A stretch of 64,000 nt of DNA, taken from positions 1 to 64,000 of the forward strand of contig DATBHW010000022.1 in assembly GCA_036557285.1 (NCBI GenBank), written 5' to 3'. The number at the start of each line of letters is the position of its first letter. The first letter of the stretch is position 1. The position numbers were made by a program, and so were the translations under genes. The notes beneath the pieces were generated by a model, which had not been told where the DNA came from, ran no database searches, and was given only the letters and a program-made list of their open reading frames with translations. This document shows, one piece after another, positions 15,947 to 24,770 of this stretch. The stretch comes from Ktedonobacterales bacterium. GTDB taxonomy: Bacteria; Chloroflexota; Ktedonobacteria; Ktedonobacterales; DATBGS01.

Positions 15947-16438
15947 ATGTCACTGTTTGTGCATCTTACCTCAGCCGGGCAGGTGAATCGCATCAGACGC
16001 TCTGGCATCAAGAAAAAAGGCCGGGGAGTCTTCTGTATGCCAGTCCTGCCCAATTATTACATCTCCCATCAATGGGTGCGCGAACTCAAGCGGAGTGGGC
16101 AGCGCACTATGGTGGCGATCTATTTTTCTCTCTCACCGGATGAGCCAGTCGAGGTTGGCCGCTATAATCAGCCCCATCAGTATATCAGTGCTGGCGCAGC
16201 TATCAAGGTCATTACCGAGTCGCCTGACCCTGAAGGGTTTGAGGTGATTGTGCCGCGCTCCATTGGGCGGGCGGAGTTGCATCGAGTGCGCGCGGTTCCC
16301 CAAGGACTGGGCTGGCGATATTTTCCTCACTCGCATCAGCGCAAACCCTGCCTCTGCCGGTGGTGTCTGCGCGGTGACATCAAAGCGCAGCGCCTGCGGC
16401 GTCGCGCCGCTCAGGACGGCGCGCGAGATGATTTCTGA
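15947..16438 (+). CDS. Hypothetical protein with C-terminal Cys cluster
   Basis: 163 residues, starting 29 bases after ispE and probably cotranscribed. The N-terminus (FVHLTSAGQVNRIRRSGIKK) has a His-Leu-Thr pattern that recalls ADP-ribosyltransferase-like folds such as KptA or DarT, but the rest does not confirm this. The C-terminal KPCLCRWCLRGDIKAQRLRR holds a CxCxxC cluster that may bind zinc, followed by an Arg-rich tail. It has no membrane segment. I do not recognise the family. Confidence 0.6.
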   Translation: MSLFVHLTSAGQVNRIRRSGIKKKGRGVFCMPVLPNYYISHQWVRELKRSGQRTMVAIYFSLSPDEPVEVGRYNQPHQYISAGAAIKVITESPDPEGFEVIVPRSIGRAELHRVRAVPQGLGWRYFPHSHQRKPCLCRWCLRGDIKAQRLRRRAAQDGARDDF

Positions 16439-16467
16439 TCCTCCATTATCACCGCTCGTATGGTAGG

Positions 16468-16496
16468 TTGACAAAACAGCGCCTCAGCAGTATACT
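16468..16496 (+). promoter_or_regulatory. Strong sigma-70-type promoter of the ABC operon
   Basis: Consensus TTGACA (16468-16473) and TATACT (16491-16496) with a 17-base spacer. It lies about 130 bases ahead of the permease gene. Confidence 0.75.
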
Positions 16497-16516
16497 TAGG
16501 AGCAACCGATGTCAAA

Positions 16517-16537
16517 ATCGGTTACGGAACCGGTTAC
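16517..16537 (+). promoter_or_regulatory. Possible operator: directly repeated CGGTTAC sites
   Basis: ATCGGTTAC (16517-16525) and ACCGGTTAC (16529-16537) repeat with a 12-base period, starting about 20 bases after the minus-10 box. The second copy includes the palindrome AACCGGTT. Helical spacing and position suit a repressor site for the ABC operon. No regulator gene is next to it. Confidence 0.4.
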
Positions 16538-16624
16538 AAGCCGAAGCCACCCTCTTTTCAACGGCGCTACGCGCTGTATATCTCCCTACTGTACCGGCCA
16601 ACTGGAAGGGAGCTTGAGCCAGAC

Positions 16625-19600
16625 GTGCTTACAAAGCCGCGCCCAACAGTAACGCTGCCCCGACGCGAAAGAGGCGCCGTTATTCCTCCAATGGTGACTT
16701 TAGCCTTCTGGCGTGTGCGTGAAACCTGGCGCTTGCTCCTGGTGGCGACTCTGGGCGTGATGGTGGCGGTCGTGCTTGTTTGCGCAGTCCCCCTTTTCTC
16801 ACGAGTCTCGCTGACTGCCGGATTGCGTGCCGTCCTCAACGCCACTCCCCAGGATTCAGAAGCCATTCTTTCGACCCAAGCGATTAGCCTCAATCAACAG
16901 GTCTTTGCCGAAGAGATCGATCAGCCGCTCCGATCCTTCATGCAAGAACACCTGGGAACCGCGATCAAAAAGCGCCCGGAGTTTATTCTTCAGACTCAGG
17001 GGATAGACATCATTTCTTCCGACCCAGGCGAGAGTGGTAATCAAATGGCGCTGCTGGGCTTTGATATGCAGCAGGCTGCGGCTCACGCCGAACTGCTCCA
17101 GGGGCGGCTGCCTGAGCAGAGAGGCGCTGAACTTGAGGGCGTCATCACCCAGAAAACCGCCGACGCGCTGCGCGTCAGCGTTGGCGCGACAATCCCTCTC
17201 TCCTTCTCCTTTTATCTGCGCCAGGTGTCGCACTTGCAGGTAGCCACCCAGACGCTCCAGCTGCGCGTGGTAGGTATTTTCGCGCCAGAGCGTGATGACC
17301 CTTTCTGGCAGGGATACGACTTCGACCCATCCCCGTTGGGGACATTTATCAGCTATAAAGCCCTGATGTCTACCGATACGTATCTGGCCCTGCTCACCAC
17401 GATTGGACATGCCCATGAGGATGATGGGGTGGTGTATTTCGTCCCGAACCAGCAGCCATTTCTCGATTGGTATTACACGTTAGATGTGAACCGCATCTCA
17501 ATGGGTACCCTTGACGACCTCATTGCCCGGCTCTTTTCGGCGCAGACGCAAATCGTCCACGACTATGGACAAACGCCTTACTTTTCTGATCCGCAGCTCT
17601 TTGGCCCGCCGCTGGAGTTATACGGCGCGCCCAGCACCCTTGAACGCTATCGTGATCGCGCTGCTGTTGCCAGCATTCCCGCCGACATCCTCCTGATTCA
17701 AGTGCTGGCGCTGACCCTCTTCTTCGCCAGCATGATTGCTGATCTCATCATTGATCGCCAGGCTGGGGTCATCGCGCTTCTGCGGAGCCGGGGGGCCAGC
17801 CGCCATCACATTTTCGGCTCGTTTGTCACTCAGAGCATCGGCTTGGGCTTGATTGCCCTGGCTGTTGGGCCGCTGCTCGCCATTCCCCTGGCGCGCATTC
17901 TTGGGCTGCGCTTGCTGGCTCCAGCCGATCAGAATGCGCTTAATGTGATCGATGGCAGCCCCTTGCAGATCGCGCTCACGCTGCGCTGGTTTGCCCTGGC
18001 GGCGGCAGCCTGTGCCGTTATCGCTATGATTCTTTCGGTGCGTGGTTCAACCAGCCAGGATGTGCTGGCCCTGCGCCGCGAAGCTGCCCGCTCCACGCGA
18101 CACCCGCTCTGGCGTCGTCTCAACCTTGACGTGTTCTTCGTCATTATCGCCCTGACCGGCTTTGGCCTCTCGCTCTATGTTACCCATACCGGGGCGCTGG
18201 ACGCGCGAACCAATCTGCTGATCTCTACTCCGCTGGCGCTGGTCGCGCCGATGCTGCTCATAGTTGCGGGCATTCTGCTGTTCCTGCGCCTCTTTCCCCT
18301 GCTCTTACAGCTAGGAGCCTGGCTTAGCGCCAGGCGTCCGGGTGCGCCAATGCTGCTGGCGATAGCCCAGATGGCGCGCGCTCCCCGCCAGGCCACGCGC
18401 ATGATCTTGCTGCTGGCGCTGGCGAGCGGTTTCGGCGTTTTCACGCTGGTCTTTCAGGCTACTCAAGCGCAGCAAGCCCGCAAAGTCAGCGCCTATCAGG
18501 TGGGCGCTGACTTTAGCGGGACCATTCCCCCCGGCATCTTTGAGCAACCTCCCCTGGCGCAGCAAACAGCCGCGTATCGCCGTATTCCAGGCGTACTTTC
18601 CGCTGCCCTGGGCTACAGCACCCAGGCTGTCCCCGAAGGCAACAATCAGAGCATCGCGCTCGAAATCCGCGCGGTGGATACCAGTACCTATGCCCGGACA
18701 GCCATCTGGACCGATCAGGACGCTTCCCAACCGCTTCCCGCCCTTATGCAGGAACTTGCCAGACAAAGCGCGTCCGGCGGGTCACAGATTCCGGCTATTG
18801 TTGATGCCCTTGCCTGGAATGCGCTTGATCTTTCCAAAGGGGCTACGTTTTCCCTGGCGCTCTCTAACTCAGGGGCGTTTCTCCCATTTATCGCCATTGA
18901 AGAAGTGCAGCACATTCCCACCGTCAACGATAGCCTGGTTTCCGGCGGCACTGGCGATTACAGCCCGCCTGGCGGTATCTTGATTGATTACCAGACCTTT
19001 GCTACCATCTTTGGAAGAGCCACCGATTCGCCTATTCAGCGGAACGAGGTCTGGCTGCGAACCTCGGATGAACCGGCCATGCTTGCCAGCGTGCGCCGCG
19101 CCTTGAGCAGTGGCCCGCTGGCGCTTGTTCCGTTCTATGACCGGCGAGCGATGATTGCCCGGTCACAAAGCGACCCGCTCTATGTCAATCTCATCGGTGA
19201 TCTGGCGCTGGGCGCAGCCATCGCTCTGCTGCTGGCTCTGGTGGGTAATCTGATTAGCTCCTGGCTCAGCGCCAGGAACCGTCTGATGAACTTTGCCTTG
19301 CTCCGCGCGCTGGGAAGCACGCCGGGCCAGGTTGCCAGGGTACTGCTGTGTGAGCAAAGTGTCGTATATAGTATAGCAATAGGTCTTGGTGTCATTTTTG
19401 GCGCCTTGCTAGCAGTGACGGCCATCCCCGCGCTGGTTTTCACCAGCGCAACGCAAGCGTTGGGGATCACCAGTGGTGAGTTTTACGTCATCCAGCGGGT
19501 ACTGCCCGTCCAGATGGTGATTCCTCCGTCCCTTATCATCGCGCTGGCTTTGCTGGTTCTGCTGTGCATTACTGCCCTGGGGATGATGGCGCGCATCGTC

Positions 19601-19645
19601 TCGAAGCCATCGATCAGCCAGACACTCCGTCTCAATGAGGATTAA
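16625..19645 (+). CDS. FtsX/MacB-type ABC transporter permease, large
   Basis: 1006 residues. A first membrane helix (LLLVATLGVMVAVVLVCAVP) is followed by a long outside MacB-like domain, a membrane block (LLIQVLALTLFFASMIADLI; SIGLGLIALAVGPLLAIPLA), a second large outside domain and a last FtsX block (LALGAAIALLLALVGNLISS; LLALVTAIPALV-like region; SLIIALALLVLLCITALGMM). It is thus a duplicated FtsX permease, as in lipoprotein- or peptide-handling exporters that lack substrate channels. GTG 16625 follows GGGAG; an ATG at 16691 is the alternative. It is the first gene of a three-gene operon with two ATPases. Confidence 0.85.
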   Translation: MLTKPRPTVTLPRRERGAVIPPMVTLAFWRVRETWRLLLVATLGVMVAVVLVCAVPLFSRVSLTAGLRAVLNATPQDSEAILSTQAISLNQQVFAEEIDQPLRSFMQEHLGTAIKKRPEFILQTQGIDIISSDPGESGNQMALLGFDMQQAAAHAELLQGRLPEQRGAELEGVITQKTADALRVSVGATIPLSFSFYLRQVSHLQVATQTLQLRVVGIFAPERDDPFWQGYDFDPSPLGTFISYKALMSTDTYLALLTTIGHAHEDDGVVYFVPNQQPFLDWYYTLDVNRISMGTLDDLIARLFSAQTQIVHDYGQTPYFSDPQLFGPPLELYGAPSTLERYRDRAAVASIPADILLIQVLALTLFFASMIADLIIDRQAGVIALLRSRGASRHHIFGSFVTQSIGLGLIALAVGPLLAIPLARILGLRLLAPADQNALNVIDGSPLQIALTLRWFALAAAACAVIAMILSVRGSTSQDVLALRREAARSTRHPLWRRLNLDVFFVIIALTGFGLSLYVTHTGALDARTNLLISTPLALVAPMLLIVAGILLFLRLFPLLLQLGAWLSARRPGAPMLLAIAQMARAPRQATRMILLLALASGFGVFTLVFQATQAQQARKVSAYQVGADFSGTIPPGIFEQPPLAQQTAAYRRIPGVLSAALGYSTQAVPEGNNQSIALEIRAVDTSTYARTAIWTDQDASQPLPALMQELARQSASGGSQIPAIVDALAWNALDLSKGATFSLALSNSGAFLPFIAIEEVQHIPTVNDSLVSGGTGDYSPPGGILIDYQTFATIFGRATDSPIQRNEVWLRTSDEPAMLASVRRALSSGPLALVPFYDRRAMIARSQSDPLYVNLIGDLALGAAIALLLALVGNLISSWLSARNRLMNFALLRALGSTPGQVARVLLCEQSVVYSIAIGLGVIFGALLAVTAIPALVFTSATQALGITSGEFYVIQRVLPVQMVIPPSLIIALALLVLLCITALGMMARIVSKPSISQTLRLNED

Positions 19646-19670
19646 CATGAAGGTAAACGAGGAAGCTGCT

Positions 19671-20648
19671 ATGTCGAAACCGCTGGTCATCTGTGAAAAT
19701 CTGGTCAGGATTTATAAGGTGGCCGATCTCGAAGTCGTGGCGTTGCAAGGACTGGACCTGGAAGTCGCAGCAGGAGAAATGCTGGCAATTGTTGGCGCAT
19801 CCGGCTCTGGCAAAAGTACGCTGCTCAATATTCTAGGCGGGCTGGACAGCCCCACCGCCGGAGCCTGTGTCGTTGCCGGACGCGCGCTCACACACCTGAG
19901 CGAAGCAGAGCGTGTCAAGTACCGCCAGTTCGTTGTGGGCCACATCTGGCAACAGAGCGGGCGCAATCTGCTGCCTGAATTGACTGCCGCCGCCAATATC
20001 GAACTACCACAGGTGCTGGTCGGCGTCAGCCAGGCGCGGCGCTCGCTCCGGGCGCAAGAATTACTGGAGTTAGTGGGTCTGGGCGGCATGGGCAAGAAAA
20101 AGCCCGATCAACTCTCCGGCGGAGAGCAGCAGCGCGTCGCCATTGCGGTCGCGCTTGCCAACGAGCCTACACTCCTGCTGGCTGATGAGCCAACCGGCGA
20201 ACTCGATTCCGTCACCGCCAGCGAAGTGATGACCCTGCTGCACAAACTGAACCAGGAACTCGACCTGACGATCATCATCGTCACCCATGACGTAGCCATT
20301 GCCGCCGCAGCAGATCGCACCATTGCCATCCGCGACGGGCGCACCAGCACCGAAACCGTTCGCCGCGAGGCTCCGCTCACTGACACGAGTTTTCACTTCG
20401 CTAATGGCAGCACGATTATTGGCCTGCCCGGCGAGACCCATGTGGAATCCATCCTGATTGATCGCGTCGGTCGGCTTCAGCTTCCCAAAGAAGCGATTGA
20501 CACCCTCCCCTTCAACGGGCGCGCGCTTGTCCGCATTGTGGGCGACCATGTGGAACTCTGGCCGCCCGGCGCGGAACTGCCGGGTAGAGACAGCCCCTCC
20601 ATTCCATCAGCGGCTACCCAGGCAAAGCGCGAGGGCCATTCGCAGTAG
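19671..20648 (+). CDS. MacB/LolD-type ABC ATPase with C-terminal AbrB-like extension
   Basis: 325 residues. Walker A GASGSGKSTLLN, signature [15 protein letters not shown], Walker B LLLADEPTGELDS and H-loop VTHD are all present, so it should be an active ATPase for the upstream permease. After the ATPase core (about residue 225) comes an extra 100 residues; within it VESILIDRVGRLQLPKEAID and VRIVGDHVELWPPG match the swapped-hairpin AbrB/SpoVT pattern. ATG 19671 has GAGGA seven bases ahead; earlier ATGs overlap the permease end. The role of the extension is unknown. Confidence 0.88.
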   Translation: MSKPLVICENLVRIYKVADLEVVALQGLDLEVAAGEMLAIVGASGSGKSTLLNILGGLDSPTAGACVVAGRALTHLSEAERVKYRQFVVGHIWQQSGRNLLPELTAAANIELPQVLVGVSQARRSLRAQELLELVGLGGMGKKKPDQLSGGEQQRVAIAVALANEPTLLLADEPTGELDSVTASEVMTLLHKLNQELDLTIIIVTHDVAIAAAADRTIAIRDGRTSTETVRREAPLTDTSFHFANGSTIIGLPGETHVESILIDRVGRLQLPKEAIDTLPFNGRALVRIVGDHVELWPPGAELPGRDSPSIPSAATQAKREGHSQ

Positions 20649-20726
20649 CTGCATCAGCAAGAAGAGCGGTAGGCGCCAACTCAGCAGCGCAATGATCATC
20701 TACAAGAAGGGGAGTAACCAGCCATT

Positions 20727-21422
20727 ATGGAAGCAGCAGCAATCACTACCACCATTGCCGAGGCGCGCGGTGTGACCCGTGTATTTCGCACCGGCAGCGG
20801 CCTTGTCCACGCCCTGCGGGGCATAGACCTGCGCATTCAGCCGGGGGAGCTTGTGGCGCTGCGCGGACGCTCTGGATCGGGCAAGACGACGCTGCTCAGT
20901 ATTCTGGCCGGATTGGATGATCCGACAGAGGGGCAGGTACTGGTTCTGGACAAAGACCTCGGTAAGCTGGGTGAAGTGGCCCGCGCAAAATTGCGCCGCG
21001 ACAAGATCGGCATGATGTTCCAGAATGCTCACCTGTTTCCCTCGCTGACAGCGCAAGAAAATGTTGAGATACCGCTGCGCCTGGCGTTGGTCCCTTCGGA
21101 CCAACGCGACAAGCAGGCCCGCGAGGCGCTTGAACTCGTCGGATTGACTCCGCGCGCCCATCATCGCGGCCTGGAGCTTTCGGGAGGTGAGCAGCAGCGC
21201 GTGGCCCTGGCGCGCGCCCTGGTGCATAAACCCAGCTTCATCGTCGCCGATGAACCCACCGGCAACCTCGACTCGATGACCGGGCGCACTATCGCCGCCC
21301 TCCTGCGCCGCACCGCCCACGAGCAGCAGATCGGTTTGCTCGTCGCCACTCATGACGTGACGATTGTAGAGGCTGTTGATCGCGTTCTGGTTATTCAGGA
21401 TGGCCGAATCGTCGAGGGCTAG
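20727..21422 (+). CDS. MacB/LolD-type ABC ATPase
   Basis: 231 residues, a plain LolD-like ATPase: Walker [17 protein letters not shown], signature [15 protein letters not shown], Walker [17 protein letters not shown] and H-loop THD. It is the second ATPase in the operon, 78 bases after the first, so the transporter may work with a heterodimeric ATPase pair beneath the duplicated FtsX permease. No membrane fusion protein gene accompanies it. Confidence 0.92.
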   Translation: MEAAAITTTIAEARGVTRVFRTGSGLVHALRGIDLRIQPGELVALRGRSGSGKTTLLSILAGLDDPTEGQVLVLDKDLGKLGEVARAKLRRDKIGMMFQNAHLFPSLTAQENVEIPLRLALVPSDQRDKQAREALELVGLTPRAHHRGLELSGGEQQRVALARALVHKPSFIVADEPTGNLDSMTGRTIAALLRRTAHEQQIGLLVATHDVTIVEAVDRVLVIQDGRIVEG

Positions 21423-21539
21423 CGGAGCAGGCGCTGGTAAACAATGGATTGCTCATGCAGCGCCAGCGCATGCTATAATGATGCCATTGGCGCGCTGCAT
21501 TCTGGCGGCGCTTTGATCTCTGCGAAGCAGGAGCCATCT

Positions 21540-22028
21540 GTGCTAAGCTCTGAAGAAATTCGGCGGATTATTCCCCACCGCTATCCGTTTTTGCTGGTTG
21601 ATCGCGTGCTTGAACTCAGCGCAGACCGCGCTGTGGGCCTCAAGCATGTGACCAACAATGAGCCGTTTTTTCAGGGGCATTTTCCTGAGTACGCGGTTAT
21701 GCCGGGCGTGCTGATTGCGGAGGCGGCGGCCCAGGTGGGCGCGGTAGCTGTGCTGAGCCAGCCAGCATATCAGGGGCGTCTGGCTTTCCTGGCGGGATTG
21801 GATGGCTGGCGCTTTAAGCGCCAGGTAACGCCTGGCGATACCCTCACCATTGAGGTGACGCTGGCGGCTATCCGACGCGGCATCGGCAAGGGACATGCGC
21901 GCGTGTCGGTGGAAGGGAACGTTGCCGCCGAGGGAGACCTGCTCTTCGCTATCGGACCAGCGCCAACCCAGGACAGCGCGAGCGCCGCTGCGAGCGACGA
22001 CGCAGCAGGAACGGAGCGCGAGGCGTGA
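21540..22028 (+). CDS. fabZ: 3-hydroxyacyl-ACP dehydratase FabZ
   Basis: 162 residues, hot-dog fold. [17 protein letters not shown], the catalytic His47 in [17 protein letters not shown] and Glu61 in [13 protein letters not shown] match FabZ. It dehydrates 3-hydroxyacyl-ACP in fatty acid synthesis. GTG 21540 is chosen since AGGAG lies six bases ahead and the protein then starts [14 protein letters not shown]; a longer frame to 21444 covers a possible promoter (TTGCTC 21449, TATAAT 21474). The stop overlaps the next gene by four bases (GTGA), so it is coupled to a glycosyltransferase. Confidence 0.9.
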   Translation: MLSSEEIRRIIPHRYPFLLVDRVLELSADRAVGLKHVTNNEPFFQGHFPEYAVMPGVLIAEAAAQVGAVAVLSQPAYQGRLAFLAGLDGWRFKRQVTPGDTLTIEVTLAAIRRGIGKGHARVSVEGNVAAEGDLLFAIGPAPTQDSASAAASDDAAGTEREA

Positions 22029-23443
22029 GGCGATTGGCGCGCAGATGCCTGCTGCTGCTGGCGCTGGCTATCGGCTTCGCGCGCAACGGGTTCAGGTCGG
22101 CGCGGGTGCGCGAGCGACCAAGGGGAGCGAGAGTGCGGGAATCCGGTGGCAGCCCGCGAGCGAGCGCAGCGAGCGAGAATGCGGAAACCCAGTTTCCGCA
22201 AGGGCTGCCCCCCGCAGGGGACCGCAAGCGCCCGCCGCCGCAGGCGCGGGTGCGCGAGGTTCGGCGAGTAGTGTTGATACGCCCCGATCACCTGGGCGAT
22301 ATGCTCTTTACGACGCCCGCCCTGTCCGAACTGCGGCGCGCTTTGCCGGACGCGCATATTACCTATCTGATTGGTCCCTGGTTTCGTGAGATTGTGGCGC
22401 GTAACCCCTCTCTCGATGAGATACAGACCTGCGCTTTTCCGGGCTTTCGCCGCGAGACGCAGGGCGCGCTGGAGCCATACCGGCTGCTGTGGCGGCTGGC
22501 GCGAGAGTTGCGTAGAGGGCGCTATGACCTGGCAATAGTCCTGCGTCCCGATTTCTGGTGGGGCGTCTGGCTGATCTATCTGGCAGGGATTCCGCTGCGC
22601 CTGGGCTATGCCGCTGATTTGCAAACGCCCTTCCTGACCTGGGCGCTGCCGCTGCGCGCTGGCGAACATGCCGTCAGGCAAAATCTGCGGCTGGTTCGGG
22701 CAGCGGCGCTCCTGGCAAAAGATGGGTCTGGCAGCAGCACGACGACAAGGAAATTATCGGCTGAGCAGGTAGCCCAATTAGATCAATTAGATAACGTGGC
22801 CCCCGTTCAGGGGCAGCCGCCGCTGGAGTTTGCGCCCACCGATGAGGAGCGCGCCTGGGTACAGAAGCGGCTGGCGCAGGCAGATATGAGCGGGCGCGAC
22901 AGGTTGGTAGTCATTCATCCAGGGACGGGCGCGCCGGTAAAGCTCTGGGGGACAACTTCCTGGGCGCGTGTGGCCGATGCCCTGGCCCGCGCGCATGGCC
23001 TTCGTATTGTGCTGACAGGCAGCGCAGGCGAGCGCGAGCAGGTGGAGGGCATCAGGGCGCAGATGAGGCAGCCCGCGCTGACGTTGATCGGCGAGACCGA
23101 TGTTGGCAGGCTCGCGGCGCTGCTGGCGCGGGCCGACCTGGCTCTGGGCGTGGATAACGGGCCGCTGCATCTGGCGACGGCGCAGGGCACACCGACGGTG
23201 CGCCTCTATGGCCCGACGGACCCGCGCGTCTTTGCGCCCTGGGGCGAACCCAGGCTGCATAAGATCGTGCAGGCGCAGCAGCCCTGCGCCGGATGCGCGG
23301 CTATTCCCTGCGGGCGTCTTGATTGGTCGCCAGAAGAGTTACCCGCGCATCCCTGTGTCCGTTCTCTCTCTGTTGAAGAGGTCTTAGCGGCGGCTGAGGC
23401 GCTGTTGAATCAACGCATGGCAAAGCAAGAAGAAAAAGCCTGA
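22025..23443 (+). CDS. Family 9 glycosyltransferase (heptosyltransferase-like) with N-terminal insertion
   Basis: 472 residues. The ADP-heptose:LPS heptosyltransferase-like core begins near residue 79 ([20 protein letters not shown]) and includes [20 protein letters not shown] and [20 protein letters not shown]. The preceding 78 residues are a short hydrophobic stretch and an Arg-rich low-complexity segment encoded by a palindromic insertion flanked by direct repeats (see 22099-22258). The GTG start overlaps the fabZ stop. A second start within the duplicated repeat, near GTG 22250, would give a normal-length enzyme, so the true start is uncertain. It probably acts on a cell-envelope glycan. 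Confidence 0.8.
   Translation: MRRLARRCLLLLALAIGFARNGFRSARVRERPRGARVRESGGSPRASAASENAETQFPQGLPPAGDRKRPPPQARVREVRRVVLIRPDHLGDMLFTTPALSELRRALPDAHITYLIGPWFREIVARNPSLDEIQTCAFPGFRRETQGALEPYRLLWRLARELRRGRYDLAIVLRPDFWWGVWLIYLAGIPLRLGYAADLQTPFLTWALPLRAGEHAVRQNLRLVRAAALLAKDGSGSSTTTRKLSAEQVAQLDQLDNVAPVQGQPPLEFAPTDEERAWVQKRLAQADMSGRDRLVVIHPGTGAPVKLWGTTSWARVADALARAHGLRIVLTGSAGEREQVEGIRAQMRQPALTLIGETDVGRLAALLARADLALGVDNGPLHLATAQGTPTVRLYGPTDPRVFAPWGEPRLHKIVQAQQPCAGCAAIPCGRLDWSPEELPAHPCVRSLSVEEVLAAAEALLNQRMAKQEEKA
22099..22258 (+). repeat. In-frame palindromic insertion flanked by 16-base direct repeats
   Basis: GGCGCGGGTGCGCGAG occurs at 22099-22114 and again at 22243-22258, exactly 144 bases (48 codons) apart. 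Between them are nested inverted repeats: outer GGCAGCCC (22148-22155) with GGGCTGCC (22202-22209), inner TGCGGAAAC (22180-22188) with GTTTCCGCA (22192-22200). The structure is that of a small palindromic element that entered the start of the glycosyltransferase gene without breaking the frame. Confidence 0.7.
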
Positions 23444-23459
23444 TCTGGAGTCGCTCTCT

Positions 23460-24749
23460 ATGGGTATGGTTGGGTATGATATACGGCCCTCGTTTCTGCG
23501 GCGAACACGGACACTGCTGATTCATCGTCTCATCAAGCCCGCGCTTCAGCGAGCGATCTATTATGGTCTGGGGACGGTTGGCCTGGTCTCGCGCCTGGGC
23601 CGCCTGGGACGGGTGATGCCGCCGCTGACGCCTGCGACGTTTGCCCCCAAACGGATTTTGCTGATTCGCACAGACCTGATGGGCGACGTGATTCTCTCGC
23701 TGCCAGCGGCGCACGCGCTGCGCCGCGCTTATCCGGCGGCGCAGATTGATATGCTGATCCTGCCGCCGAATATCGGGGTGATCAAGTATGATCCGGCCAT
23801 TGCGCGTATCGTGACCTATGATCCTAATATCTGGCGTCGCCCCAACGCATTCCTGACTGCTGGCAGTTATCGCGCGTTCCTGGGCTTGCTGCGCGATCTG
23901 CGCGCCGCGCAGTATGATTTGTGTCTGAGCCTGGCCGGAGATTGGGCGAGCGTCTTCGCCTTTTTCAGCAAGGCGCGGCGGCGCTTGGGCTATCGAGATG
24001 AGGCGTACCCCTTCTTCATGACCGATCCTGTGCCGGGGGGGCGCTATCGCGTTCGCCAGCATGAGGTGGAGTATATCGCCGGGCTGGCGCGGGCAGCAGG
24101 CGCCGTCATTGAGGAAGGGCAGCGCGCGCCCGCGCTGGTGGTCAGCGAGCAGGCCAGAGCGGATGTCAAGGCGCTCCTGGCGGCCAACGGCGTGCAGGAG
24201 GGCGATCTGCTCATCGCCGCGCATGCCGGGGCGACGAATGGGCTGGCGAAACGCTGGCCGATTCCCCACTGGGCGACGCTGGCCGACCAACTGATGACAC
24301 AGCTTGGGGCGAAGGTGGTCCTGACGGGAGCCGCCAGCGACGCCGAGATTACCGCAGCCATAGCGGCGCGCATGCAGCAGGCACCGCTGGATCTCACCGG
24401 CAAGACGACGATCCCGCAGCTTGCCGCGCTGCTGGCGCGCTGTGATCTGGTGATCAGCGGCGACAGCGGCCCCTTGCATATGGCTGGAGCGGTGGGATCG
24501 CCGGTAGTTGCCATTCATGGCCCGACGGACCCCGTTCTCAGCGGGCCAGCGGGCAAAGAAGCGACGGTGCTGCGGTTGGGCATCTGGTGCAGCCCCTGCT
24601 ACGACGCCAGCTATTGGGCGGAGTGTCGCTTCTTCAACCCTGTCTGTATGAAGGCGATTACGCCCGATCAGGCGCTGGCAGCGGCGCGCGCTCGCCTGGG
24701 GCGATCAGCCCGAACAAACGATCAGGCTGCTATAACGCAGCAAACATAG
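23460..24749 (+). CDS. Family 9 glycosyltransferase (heptosyltransferase-like)
   Basis: 429 residues. After a 55-residue basic N-terminal stretch come the family motifs: RILLIRTDLMGDVILSLPAA, LLIAAHAGATNGLAKRWPIP and CDLVISGDSGPLHMAGAVGS, then the GPTDPVLSGP loop. A Cys-containing tail (CSPCYDASYWAECRFFNPVC) resembles that of other family 9 enzymes. It is 16 bases after the previous family 9 gene and in the same operon, so the two probably add successive sugars to an envelope glycan or glycolipid. Confidence 0.9.
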   Translation: MGMVGYDIRPSFLRRTRTLLIHRLIKPALQRAIYYGLGTVGLVSRLGRLGRVMPPLTPATFAPKRILLIRTDLMGDVILSLPAAHALRRAYPAAQIDMLILPPNIGVIKYDPAIARIVTYDPNIWRRPNAFLTAGSYRAFLGLLRDLRAAQYDLCLSLAGDWASVFAFFSKARRRLGYRDEAYPFFMTDPVPGGRYRVRQHEVEYIAGLARAAGAVIEEGQRAPALVVSEQARADVKALLAANGVQEGDLLIAAHAGATNGLAKRWPIPHWATLADQLMTQLGAKVVLTGAASDAEITAAIAARMQQAPLDLTGKTTIPQLAALLARCDLVISGDSGPLHMAGAVGSPVVAIHGPTDPVLSGPAGKEATVLRLGIWCSPCYDASYWAECRFFNPVCMKAITPDQALAAARARLGRSARTNDQAAITQQT

Positions 24750-24770
24750 ACCTTCGACTGAGGACACGCG

